Below are positions 14,627-20,356 of a stretch of 20,356 bases of DNA, one piece after another. The translations under genes and the position numbers were made by a program. The DNA comes from Fimadaptatus sp948467645 (GTDB taxonomy: Bacteria; Bacillota; Clostridia; Christensenellales; Aristaeellaceae), in contig CAOKFD010000053.1 in NCBI GenBank assembly GCA_948467645.1, positions 1-20,356 on the forward strand, written 5' to 3'. The notes beneath the pieces were generated by a model that did not search any database, was not told where the DNA came from, and saw only the letters and a program-made list of their open reading frames with translations. How positions within the stretch are numbered: position 1 is the stretch's first letter; each line of letters opens with the position of its first letter.

Positions 14627-15163
14627 TCACCTCACACTAACTTCCTGATACCCGCGCACGGCTCCATCCTCGCAATTACTCAGCATATGCGGCGCGGTTA
14701 GCCCCACCGTCACGCCGAGCAGTTTTCGCGCGATCTGAACCGGCACAAAGCCCACGCACCGGCACAGCGCGCCCAGCGCCACATACGCCGCCGGGCACCG
14801 GCATATCGCCGCGATGTACGCCGCCGTGTCGAACGGCCGCGCGCCCAGCGTGTACACCGGGCCGGTCAGCGCCCGCTCGCCGCGCCCGCCCGCGCCCAGC
14901 GCCAGCACCGCCGCGCCTCGCGCGTCCCCGAGCGCGCCGCCGGTCACTATTATGTCGGGCTGGCCGCCGCGTGCGGGCGTGTCGGCGCTGCTCCACATGA
15001 CCGTGAAGCCGTCCGGCTCCACCCGCCGCGCCGCGCGCGCGCCCAGCATGTCGGAGCCTAACCTCGTGGCAAGGTATGAAAGCGTCAGCGCGTCCTCGCG
15101 CGGCATGTCCCGTATCGCAATCACGTAATCGCGCGTGCGCGTCGGCAGTTCAATCGTCAGCAT
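14627..15163 (-). CDS. Unrecognised 178-aa protein
   Basis: I do not recognise this family. The protein begins MLTIELPTRTRDYVIAIRDM. It has an Ala/Gly/Arg-rich middle (GGALGDARGAAVLALGAGG) and a hydrophobic, Cys-containing stretch (YIAAICRCPAAYVALGALCR), and ends HMLSNCEDGAVRGYQEVSVR. No signal peptide or clear motif is present. The start is chosen because GGAGGG lies five bases upstream of 15163; the in-frame ATG at 15259 has no such site. Coding is supported by length, GC-rich third positions and the ribosome site. It is divergent from the SGNH hydrolase gene and convergent with fic. Confidence 0.65.
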   Translation of the reverse strand: MLTIELPTRTRDYVIAIRDMPREDALTLSYLATRLGSDMLGARAARRVEPDGFTVMWSSADTPARGGQPDIIVTGGALGDARGAAVLALGAGGRGERALTGPVYTLGARPFDTAAYIAAICRCPAAYVALGALCRCVGFVPVQIARKLLGVTVGLTAPHMLSNCEDGAVRGYQEVSVR

Positions 15164-15345
15164 AGTATCCCTCCGTTTCGGATTCAGTTTGCGCAGGGCG
15201 GCAGTTTGCATACAGCCAAATGATTCCATGCCCGCATCCCGCGGCAAAGGTTTGTACATATCGTTATGCAGCCCGCGCGTGATTTATGACTGAGATTAAG
15301 TGAAATGCCGCCGGTATTTTTGTTAAGTCAAATCCAATAAGCCCA

Positions 15346-15375
15346 TTGACGCGCCGTGCGCCCGCATTGTATAAT
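15346..15375 (+). promoter_or_regulatory. Promoter of the SGNH hydrolase gene
   Basis: TTGACG (15346-15351), 18-nt spacer, TATAAT (15370-15375), about 41 nt upstream of the ATG. Confidence 0.75.
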
Positions 15376-15416
15376 TGCCCCAACTGAACCGCAAACGGTA
15401 AGGAGGGAGCCTTTAT

Positions 15417-16430
15417 ATGAAGACATACGACTTTCGCACGCCGCCGTTCAAGCTCTTTGGCGTGCCGAACTGGGACGGCTCGCGCGAGATGGAGCGCGTG
15501 CCCGCGTCGGTCGTGAGCCAACTGGAATGCGCCGAACAGATGCAGTCGCTCGCGCGGCGCTGCCCGGGCGCGCGGCTGTGCTTCCGCACGGATTCCACTT
15601 ATGTCGAGTTCCACATACAGCTGGAAAGCATATCGCCCGACATAGGCATGTCGATCTACTCCTGCCAGTCGGGCAACATGTTCGTGGGCGAGCGCCCGAC
15701 CGCGCGCTATGCGGGTCTGGTCAATCCTGCCAATTATCAGACCACGCTGTGCGTCGGCCACCTTAAAAAAAGCGCCGATATGGAGGACGTGACGCTCTAC
15801 CTGCCGCGCAACGAGCATGTGACTTCGATTGAAATACTGCTAAACGACGACGCGCATGTCGAAGCGCCTATGCCGTATAAGTATTCAAAGCCGATTATGT
15901 TCTACGGCTCGTCGATCACCGAGGGCGGCTGCTGCTCTAAGCCGTCAAACTGCTATAACGCCCTGGTGTCGCGCTGGCTGGACGCGGACTACTATAACTT
16001 CGGCTTCTCCGGCTCGGCGCGCGGCGAAATTGCGATGGCCGACTACATAAATACCATCGACAAGAGCGTGTTCGTGATGGACTACGACCACAATTCGCCC
16101 TCGGCGGAGCACCTGCGCGCGTCGCATGAGCCGTTCTTCAGGCGCATACGCGAGCATGACCCGAAACTGCCGATAGTGCTGATGACGCGCCCCGACTTTG
16201 ACTTCTGGCCCGAATGCGCCGAACGCCGCGAAATTATACGCGCGACGTATGAACATGCGCGCGCCGCGGGCGACGAAAATGTGTACTTCATCGACGGCGA
16301 GCGGTTCTTCGGCGACGACGACCGCATGGCGTGTTCGAATGACTGTGTGCACCCGAACGATCTGGGCATGTTCCGCATGGCCAAGGTGGTCGAGCCGGTG
16401 CTGCGCGGGATTATGGAAAGGCTGCCTTAA
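15417..16430 (+). CDS. SGNH/GDSL-family hydrolase
   Basis: A 337-aa protein of two parts: an N-terminal beta-rich domain (1-150) and a C-terminal SGNH esterase fold. The four blocks are visible: Ser166 in MFYGSSITEGG, Gly199 in GFSGSARGE, Asn226 in DYDHNSP, and Asp309/His312 in NDCVHPNDLG. Such enzymes hydrolyse ester bonds, often acetyl groups on sugars or polysaccharides. There is no signal peptide, so it probably acts in the cytoplasm. The substrate is unknown. The ATG follows AAGGAGG at 8-9 nt spacing. Confidence 0.88.
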   Translation: MKTYDFRTPPFKLFGVPNWDGSREMERVPASVVSQLECAEQMQSLARRCPGARLCFRTDSTYVEFHIQLESISPDIGMSIYSCQSGNMFVGERPTARYAGLVNPANYQTTLCVGHLKKSADMEDVTLYLPRNEHVTSIEILLNDDAHVEAPMPYKYSKPIMFYGSSITEGGCCSKPSNCYNALVSRWLDADYYNFGFSGSARGEIAMADYINTIDKSVFVMDYDHNSPSAEHLRASHEPFFRRIREHDPKLPIVLMTRPDFDFWPECAERREIIRATYEHARAAGDENVYFIDGERFFGDDDRMACSNDCVHPNDLGMFRMAKVVEPVLRGIMERLP

Positions 16431-16436
16431 CAAAAT

Positions 16437-16476
16437 AAAACGCGGCGAGAGCGTAATGTGCATCTCGCCGCGTTTT
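16437..16476. terminator. Bidirectional intrinsic terminator
   Basis: AAAACGCGGCGAGA (16437-16450) and TCTCGCCGCGTTTT (16463-16476) form a perfect 14-bp stem with A-runs and T-runs on its two sides. It lies between the convergent SGNH hydrolase and nucleoside phosphorylase genes and can end transcripts from both. Confidence 0.9.
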
Positions 16477-16552
16477 ATATGTTTATTTAAGGCAGACTTT
16501 CAAGGCAGGGAGCAGGCCAAACTTTCGCCGACTGCCTGCAAATAAACCGTTG

Positions 16553-17317
16553 CTAGTCCAGCTTCAAAAACTTCTCGTACAAAAGCTGGGCGAACTCGCA
16601 GCTGGTGTGCGCCGCGAACTTCTGGTACTTGTCCGACTTGGCGCTGTCGGCGAAGTCGCACACGCTCTTTACGATTATCGCGGTTGGGCGGGGCGCGGCC
16701 GAATGCTGCGCCGCGTACGCCACGCCGTACGATTCCATGTCCAGTCCCACGCTTTCACTGCGCTGGGCGAGTATGTTAAGGCTGACAATTAACCGGCTGG
16801 CCATTACGAACTGGCCGCACGCCAGCGGCCCGATATGCACATGGCACTGGTTCTCGGGCGAGTTGATCGCGGCTTCTATCTGCTCACGTATGTCGGAAAG
16901 CAGGGCGATGCTCTTGGGCCGGGGCACAAATCCCACGCCGTGAAAGCTTATCGGCGCGCCTTCGGGGCTTACGAACTTGCCCGAGGAGCAGTTCCAAACC
17001 TCGTCGGCCACGATCACGTCGCCGTAGAACTGGCTGTGCGCGCCTTCCTCCATCAGTCCCGCGGCTATGCCTACCATTATTATGAACCGCGGCCTAAAGC
17101 GCGCGATCAGCTTCATTGCGGTCGCCGCGCCCGCCGTCGAGCCCATCTCGCACTGGCGCATGGCGGCCACGCGATATGTGCGCCCGCCGCGCCTGAATGC
17201 GGCGGTCAGGCATTCCTCGCCGCCGTCCGGCTCGCTCGCGTCGCGCCAGTCGGCGTACATCGCCTGCACCGCGCGCCACTCCACGTCGGTCACGGCCTGA
17301 ATCGCCACGTCGTACAT
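16553..17317 (-). CDS. MTAN/purine-nucleoside-phosphorylase-like protein (PNP_UDP_1 family)
   Basis: A 254-aa protein from the ATG at 17317. It shows the phosphorylase pattern: MGSTAGAATAMKLIARFRPR (58-77), FIIMVGIAAGL (78-88), VGLDMESYGVAYAA (190-203, the nucleoside-binding Met-Glu pair), and VKSVCDFAD (216-224, the catalytic-type Asp221). Family enzymes cleave the glycosidic bond of nucleosides or methylthioadenosine; the exact substrate is unclear. The start is uncertain: AAGGA lies only three bases before this ATG, while GAGGTGAT lies well placed for a TTG at 17332. A GTG at 17341 is also in frame. It is divergent from the phosphodiesterase gene. Confidence 0.85.
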   Translation of the reverse strand: MYDVAIQAVTDVEWRAVQAMYADWRDASEPDGGEECLTAAFRRGGRTYRVAAMRQCEMGSTAGAATAMKLIARFRPRFIIMVGIAAGLMEEGAHSQFYGDVIVADEVWNCSSGKFVSPEGAPISFHGVGFVPRPKSIALLSDIREQIEAAINSPENQCHVHIGPLACGQFVMASRLIVSLNILAQRSESVGLDMESYGVAYAAQHSAAPRPTAIIVKSVCDFADSAKSDKYQKFAAHTSCEFAQLLYEKFLKLD

Positions 17318-17359
17318 GTATCCTTCGCTCAAATAAATCACCTCGCCCGCGCTATTTCT

Positions 17360-17388
17360 ATTATAATCATTTCACAATATGTTGTCCA
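17360..17388 (-). promoter_or_regulatory. Promoter of the nucleoside phosphorylase gene
   Basis: Minus strand TGGACA (17388-17383), 17-nt spacer, TATAAT (17365-17360). The -35 box shares five bases with that of the divergent promoter. Confidence 0.65.
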
Positions 17389-17411
17389 GCCCGCCTAAAT
17401 GGGTGTATAAT
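17382..17411 (+). promoter_or_regulatory. Promoter of the glycerophosphodiesterase gene
   Basis: TTGTCC (17382-17387), 18-nt spacer, TATAAT (17406-17411), giving a leader of about 43 nt. Confidence 0.65.
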
Positions 17412-17460
17412 AGGGTAGGCATATATGCGGCGCGTCGCCGCTGAAAAGAGGTATATATTT

Positions 17461-18177
17461 ATGAGCAATGTAAAGGTATGGGCGCATCGCGGCGCCAACC
17501 GCCAGTTCCCCGAAAACACGCTGGCGGCGTTCAACCGCGCGGCCGAAATCGGCGCGGACGGCATCGAGCTGGACGTATCGCTGACCAAGGATGGGCGCGT
17601 GGTCGTAATGCACGACAACAAGGTCGACCGCACCACTGATGGCCACGGCGAGATATGCGACTTTACGTGGGACGAAATGCGCAAACTGGACTGCGGTCAG
17701 GGACAGCACCCGCCGCTTCTGTCCGATGTGCTGGAGCTGATGCGCGGCAATAACCTGCTTTTGAACATGGAGATAAAGTCGGGCATCAATCCGCGCGGAT
17801 TTGAGGGACTGGAGGAAAAGGCGGTCAATCTGGTTCACGAATTCGGCATGACCGGCCGCACGCTGTATTCGTCGTTCGACCATAACGCGCTGATGCGCGT
17901 GCGCGCGCTGGATCACAACGCGCCGATAGGCCTTTTGTATTCCTGCCGGCTGGTGCGCGATTGGGACTATGCCAAGGGCGTGGGCGCGGAGGCGCTGCAC
18001 CCGTACTATCCTTCGCTGATGCAGCCCGGCTTCATGGACGAGTGCAATAAGGCGGGCGTGATAGTGCGCCCGTGGACGGTGGACGACCCGGAGCTGATGC
18101 GCCGCTTCATGCAGGAGGGTGCGGAGGTAATAACCAACCTGCCGGACGTGGCGCTGGAAGTGCGCGCAAAGCTGTAA
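17461..18177 (+). CDS. Glycerophosphodiester phosphodiesterase (GDPD family)
   Basis: A 238-aa, single-domain GDPD enzyme of normal length. Active-site residues are in place: His9-Arg10 (WAHRGANRQFPENT), Glu36/Asp38 (GIELDVSLTKDG), His51 (VVMHD) and Glu104/Lys106 (LNMEIKSG). The C-terminal VRPWTVDD (Trp205) matches the family. It hydrolyses glycerophosphodiesters to glycerol-3-phosphate and an alcohol. There is no signal peptide, so it is cytoplasmic. The start at 17461 follows AGAGG; an in-frame ATG 12 codons upstream lies only 14 nt past the -10 box and is unlikely. Probably cotranscribed with the 76-aa gene 22 nt downstream. Confidence 0.92.
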   Translation: MSNVKVWAHRGANRQFPENTLAAFNRAAEIGADGIELDVSLTKDGRVVVMHDNKVDRTTDGHGEICDFTWDEMRKLDCGQGQHPPLLSDVLELMRGNNLLLNMEIKSGINPRGFEGLEEKAVNLVHEFGMTGRTLYSSFDHNALMRVRALDHNAPIGLLYSCRLVRDWDYAKGVGAEALHPYYPSLMQPGFMDECNKAGVIVRPWTVDDPELMRRFMQEGAEVITNLPDVALEVRAKL

Positions 18178-18199
18178 GACGTTAATCGGAGAAAACGAA

Positions 18200-18430
18200 A
18201 TGGCAAGCTATTTGATAAAGGACACAACGCCCGAGGAGCGCCGCCGCATAGTCGAGGAATCGATAGGCAATATAGAGGCGGCGTGCGACGGCTGCGCGGC
18301 GGGTCTGGCCGAGATGTATCAGGATTACATCGACGGCGTGAAGGAACTGCGCGAGATCAATATGGAGTTCAACGCGCGCTATGTGTCGGGCAGAACCGGC
18401 CCGGTGCGCGGCCGATGCCCGGAGTGGTGA
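18200..18430 (+). CDS. Small 76-aa CxxC protein
   Basis: Starts MASYLIKDTTPEERRRIVEE, contains CDGC (29-32) and a conserved-looking LAEMYQDYIDGVKELREIN segment, and ends in a glycine/cysteine tail. I recall similar small proteins in many Clostridia, sometimes labelled as purine biosynthesis protein PurH without support. It has no resemblance to the PurH bifunctional enzyme. The CxxC pair could bind metal or be redox active. The ATG follows GGAGA. It lies 22 nt after the GDPD stop, likely in the same operon. Confidence 0.75.
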   Translation: MASYLIKDTTPEERRRIVEESIGNIEAACDGCAAGLAEMYQDYIDGVKELREINMEFNARYVSGRTGPVRGRCPEW

Positions 18431-18570
18431 CTTTGGTTAAGGCATAATCCGGCAAAGAGGCACATGTGCGTGCTGAACCGGAGAACAACAGGCGGCAGGG
18501 CAAGCGCGGCGATTGAGCCGCATTAGCCGGGAGAGACAGCCTGTCCGTGCGTTGACTTATAAATTGGGGA
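18431..18570. other. Intergenic stretch with no supported gene
   Basis: Short palindromes are present (CACATGTG near 18461; GCGGC-gattga-GCCGC near 18507-18522), but none has a U-tract and no ORF with a ribosome site is visible. Confidence 0.5.
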
Positions 18571-18600
18571 TTGACAAACGGCGATAGTATGTGATATAAT
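18571..18600 (+). promoter_or_regulatory. Strong promoter of tRNA-Ser with a palindrome around the -10 box
   Basis: Consensus TTGACA (18571-18576), 18-nt spacer, and TATAAT (18595-18600) with an upstream TG. A 9-bp perfect inverted repeat, GCGATAGTA (18581-18589) and TACTATCGC (18601-18609), frames the -10 box. Confidence 0.85.
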
Positions 18601-18618
18601 TACTATCGCTGTTTGGAT

Positions 18619-18704
18619 GGAGAGTTGTCCGAGTGGTCGAAGGTGCAGCACTCGAAATGCTGTGTCCCCAAAAGGGACCCAGGGTTCGAATCCCTGACTC
18701 TCCG
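18619..18704 (+). tRNA. tRNA-Ser (anticodon CGA)
   Basis: An 86-nt class II tRNA. The acceptor GGAGAGT pairs with ACTCTCC, with discriminator G at 18704. The anticodon stem CAGCA/TGCTG encloses loop CTCGAAA, giving anticodon CGA for codon UCG. It has a long variable arm (GTCCC...GGGAC) and a T arm CAGGG-TTCGAAT-CCCTG. The 3' CCA is not encoded. Confidence 0.96.
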
Positions 18705-18711
18705 TTATTAG

Positions 18712-18749
18712 TCCGTTCGCTGAAGGTTGCTTCGGCGGACGGATTTTTT
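18712..18749 (+). terminator. Intrinsic terminator of tRNA-Ser
   Basis: TCCGTTCGCTGAAG (18712-18725), loop gttg, CTTCGGCGGACGGA (18730-18743), then TTTTTT. A 14-bp stem with two G-U pairs, eight bases past the tRNA. Confidence 0.92.
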
Positions 18750-18769
18750 ATTTTATATGTGCTTTATGG

Positions 18770-18790
18770 TAGAGTGTGTCTCAAAAATTC
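18770..18790 (+). repeat. MITE-family left end, interrupted by the ISL3 element
   Basis: Twenty-one bases identical to the left end of the MITE at 13010-13030, then similarity stops exactly where the ISL3-family element begins. No matching right end is seen beyond the IS within the window. Confidence 0.7.
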
Positions 18791-20122
18791 GGTTCTCCCG
18801 CAATCATAGGGGTGTAAAAAAAGATCAAGGAATCACCTTCGAGCAACAATGAAGTATGCGAGCTCTGAAGTTGCGAAAATTGGGCATACCGTAAGTAACG
18901 CGCTTAAGCACCTTAATTGAATTATTCGTGCCCTCGGTAAACCCATTCGAGTACGGACAGTCAAACGAATTGAGAATATATGGCTCCCAATTCTTCAACG
19001 TCTTAAGCAGCGGCTCAAACTCCGGAAGCTGGAGCTTTTTTGCTGAATAGCAGAATTGATCCAGCTTCTTTTTTGCCTCGTCTGAGTCTTTGGACTGCAA
19101 AAACCTGTAAAAATTCTCCTTCAACAGCCACGCGCGCGTCAAATCCTCCGAATGTGCTAGCAGCGCTTCAACCGCCACGCGTTCCTCTGGCGAAAGCTTA
19201 CCATCCTTTTTAAGCAGCAGCTTGCGGCTCTTCTTGAAGCGCTTCCTAGCCTTAGAACTCAGGCTGTCCTGCACACGCTTTCTCACCGCCTCAACCGCCT
19301 CCGTACAGCAGCGGGTGTAGTGAAAGCGGTCTGCAACAGGCTTTGCGTTGGGAAAAAGCTCCTTGCAGATGCCGAGGTAAACGTGATTCATATCCATCAC
19401 AAAGTATTTAACCGCGTCGAGGTTTGGAAATTTCTTAAGGTATTCCACGATGGTTTTCTTCTTTCTGTCAGCCAGAATATCGAAGATTTGCTGCTTCTCG
19501 GGCGAAGTCAGTATGCACTGAAATGTCTCTCCACCAGAATTTCCACGAAACTCGTCAATTGAGAGCACCTCCGGAAGCTCTTTAGGTGGTGTTTGAGGCA
19601 GATATTCAAGCCATCGACTAACTGTGGAGGCGGACACTCCCAAGTCCTCCGCGATAGACTTCACACTGCGGCGTTTAGCGGCGCAGTTTGCGCCGTATAC
19701 TGCCAAGCGCGCAGTAGTGCGCAGATTCTTGCCAGCTAACGAGAAAGGCTCGTTGAACTTCTTTCCGCATTGAGTGCAAAGGTAACGCCGCCGGTTGTAC
19801 TTCAGGCGCACAGGCTTTTCCTGCACAGGCAGATCGCGCAGTATCTTCACGCGGTAGTCGTGTATGCGATGCGTAAGCGCACCGCAATGAGGGCAAACAG
19901 CTTCACGAACCGGCAGATGGAAGCGGATATAAGTGAAACAATCAGTTTTCTCAACATTTTCGATAATAGCCTCTTCCATTTCGAGCAGCTTTGCGATATA
20001 ATTTTCTTGAGACATTGTCATCACTCCTGCAGTAATGTTGTGTGGTAACTTCATTTTACTCGCTTTTGATGACTTTGTCTCCTCTTTTTTTATTTGTTCA
20101 CCTCTAGGAATAATTTAGAGCC
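18791..20122 (-). mobile_element. ISL3-family insertion sequence (about 1.33 kb)
   Basis: The left end GGTTCTCCCGCAATCATAGG and the inverted right end GGCTCTAAATTATTCCTAGA share GGnTCT and a later TAG-G-GGTG block followed by an A-rich run, as imperfect terminal inverted repeats. AAAATT lies directly outside both ends (18784-18789 and 20124-20129) if one more base pair (C/G) is counted in the element. This is a partial match to the 8-bp duplication usual for ISL3. It contains one transposase gene. Confidence 0.75.
18825..20015 (-). CDS. ISL3-family transposase
   Basis: A 396-aa protein. N-terminal zinc-ribbon cysteines CPHCG (about 41-45) and CTQCGKKF (about 80-87) are followed by a helix-turn-helix (SVKSIAEDLGVSASTVSRWL), and then the DDE catalytic set: Asp154 (LSIDEF), Asp208 (FVMDMN) and Glu361 (GFTEGTNN). 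Length and order match ISL3-family transposases. The start at 20015 has AGGAG eight bases upstream; the ATG two codons earlier is too close to it. The gene is intact with no internal stops, so the element could still be active. Confidence 0.93.
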   Translation of the reverse strand: MSQENYIAKLLEMEEAIIENVEKTDCFTYIRFHLPVREAVCPHCGALTHRIHDYRVKILRDLPVQEKPVRLKYNRRRYLCTQCGKKFNEPFSLAGKNLRTTARLAVYGANCAAKRRSVKSIAEDLGVSASTVSRWLEYLPQTPPKELPEVLSIDEFRGNSGGETFQCILTSPEKQQIFDILADRKKKTIVEYLKKFPNLDAVKYFVMDMNHVYLGICKELFPNAKPVADRFHYTRCCTEAVEAVRKRVQDSLSSKARKRFKKSRKLLLKKDGKLSPEERVAVEALLAHSEDLTRAWLLKENFYRFLQSKDSDEAKKKLDQFCYSAKKLQLPEFEPLLKTLKNWEPYILNSFDCPYSNGFTEGTNNSIKVLKRVTYGMPNFRNFRARILHCCSKVIP

Positions 20123-20193
20123 GAAAATTTACTCGTTATCGCGCTGCCTCATTTGCGCGGGATTCCCATATAATGACTTGGCCCCGAAGAGTT

Positions 20194-20356
20194 AGAGTTT
20201 GTTCACGCTATCAACTATAAGGGAATATCTGATATAATGGAGTCGTGCAGATTACACAGAAACAGTACGAGAAGATAGCGAAGTATCTTCCGAGACAGCG
20301 CGGAAACGTCAGCATGAGCAATCTTCAACTGATCAATGCGATCCTGTATGTCACGG
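20194..20356 (+). mobile_element. Left part of an IS5-family insertion sequence, cut by the window edge
   Basis: GAGTTTGTTCACGC after TTA at 20191-20193 looks like an IS427-type terminal end. It lies about 50 bp upstream of a transposase start and contains a TATAAT at 20233-20238. The exact left boundary is inferred, because the other end is outside the window. Confidence 0.5.
20245..20356 (+). CDS. IS5-family transposase, N-terminal fragment (partial)
   Basis: The frame from GTG at 20245 reads MQITQKQYEKIAKYLP, then RQRGNVSMSNLQLINAILYV, and runs off the window after 37 codons. The QYEKIAKYLPRQRGN...NAILYV pattern is the typical N-terminus of IS5-family (DUF4096-type) transposases. GGAG lies only two bases before the GTG. 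An in-frame stop at 20230 excludes any longer start. Confidence 0.8.
   Translation, partial: MQITQKQYEKIAKYLPRQRGNVSMSNLQLINAILYVT

Noticed and set aside
16553..17317. Nucleoside phosphorylase as part of an anti-phage effector system
   Set aside because: The domain is found in such systems, but here it stands alone beside metabolic genes with no sensor or NTPase partner.
18200..18430. Calling the 76-aa protein PurH
   Set aside because: PurH is a bifunctional enzyme of over 500 aa; this small protein shares no motif with it.
18770..18790. The 21-bp end as part of the ISL3 terminal inverted repeat
   Set aside because: The same 21 bases begin the separate MITE at 13010, and the opposite IS end does not match them. 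The IS ends fit better at GGnTCT.

Overview
The window looks like a chromosomal segment of an anaerobic, GC-rich Clostridia-type Firmicute (inference). The evidence is strong AGGAGG-type ribosome binding sites, TTGACA/TATAAT promoters with U-tract terminators, a tRNA-Ser gene without encoded CCA, a GGGtGRT/NifU-like gene pair, and a membrane transglutaminase/DUF58/MoxR operon. Most genes are housekeeping or signalling genes. The accessory parts are a restriction-modification (R-M) island near 4.6-6.2 kb and a mobile-element cluster at the right edge.

Left part, minus strand: moxR (4452-3505), DUF58 (3508-2330) and a multi-pass transglutaminase-like protein (2333-60) form an operon, each junction being a 4-base ATGA overlap. 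A two-gene type II R-M cassette sits just upstream, with a BglII/BstYI-like nuclease (6052-5381) followed by an MT-A70-type adenine methyltransferase (5388-4741). It is bracketed by an 88-bp direct repeat (4565-4652 and 6084-6171, one mismatch). Each repeat copy carries the same sigma-70-type promoter. One copy therefore points into moxR and the other into the R-M genes. This is the signature of insertion with long target duplication, and it is the most interesting feature of the window. A short Gfo/Idh/MocA-type oxidoreductase gene (7200-6364) follows.

Centre, plus strand: a secreted amino-acid-type solute-binding protein (7520-8365) lies 4 nt upstream of a membrane hybrid histidine kinase (8370-10589), probably a ligand sensor and kinase pair. 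A small frameshifted gene relic (10971-10772, minus) lies in the following intergenic region. A NifU-like scaffold protein and a GGGtGRT protein (11176-12916) form a two-gene operon with codon use typical of high expression. A 160-bp inverted-repeat MITE-like element and a Fic protein gene (13274-14452), whose promoter overlaps three 11-bp-spaced repeats, come next.

Right part: an unrecognised 178-aa protein (15163-14627, minus), an SGNH/GDSL hydrolase (15417-16430), an MTAN/PNP-like nucleoside phosphorylase (minus) divergent from a glycerophosphodiester phosphodiesterase (17461-18177) through promoters with overlapping -35 boxes, a 76-aa CxxC protein, and tRNA-Ser(CGA) with a strong promoter and terminator. 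The window ends with an ISL3-family IS (about 18791-20122) inserted in a MITE-family end, and the start of an IS5-family transposase running off the edge.
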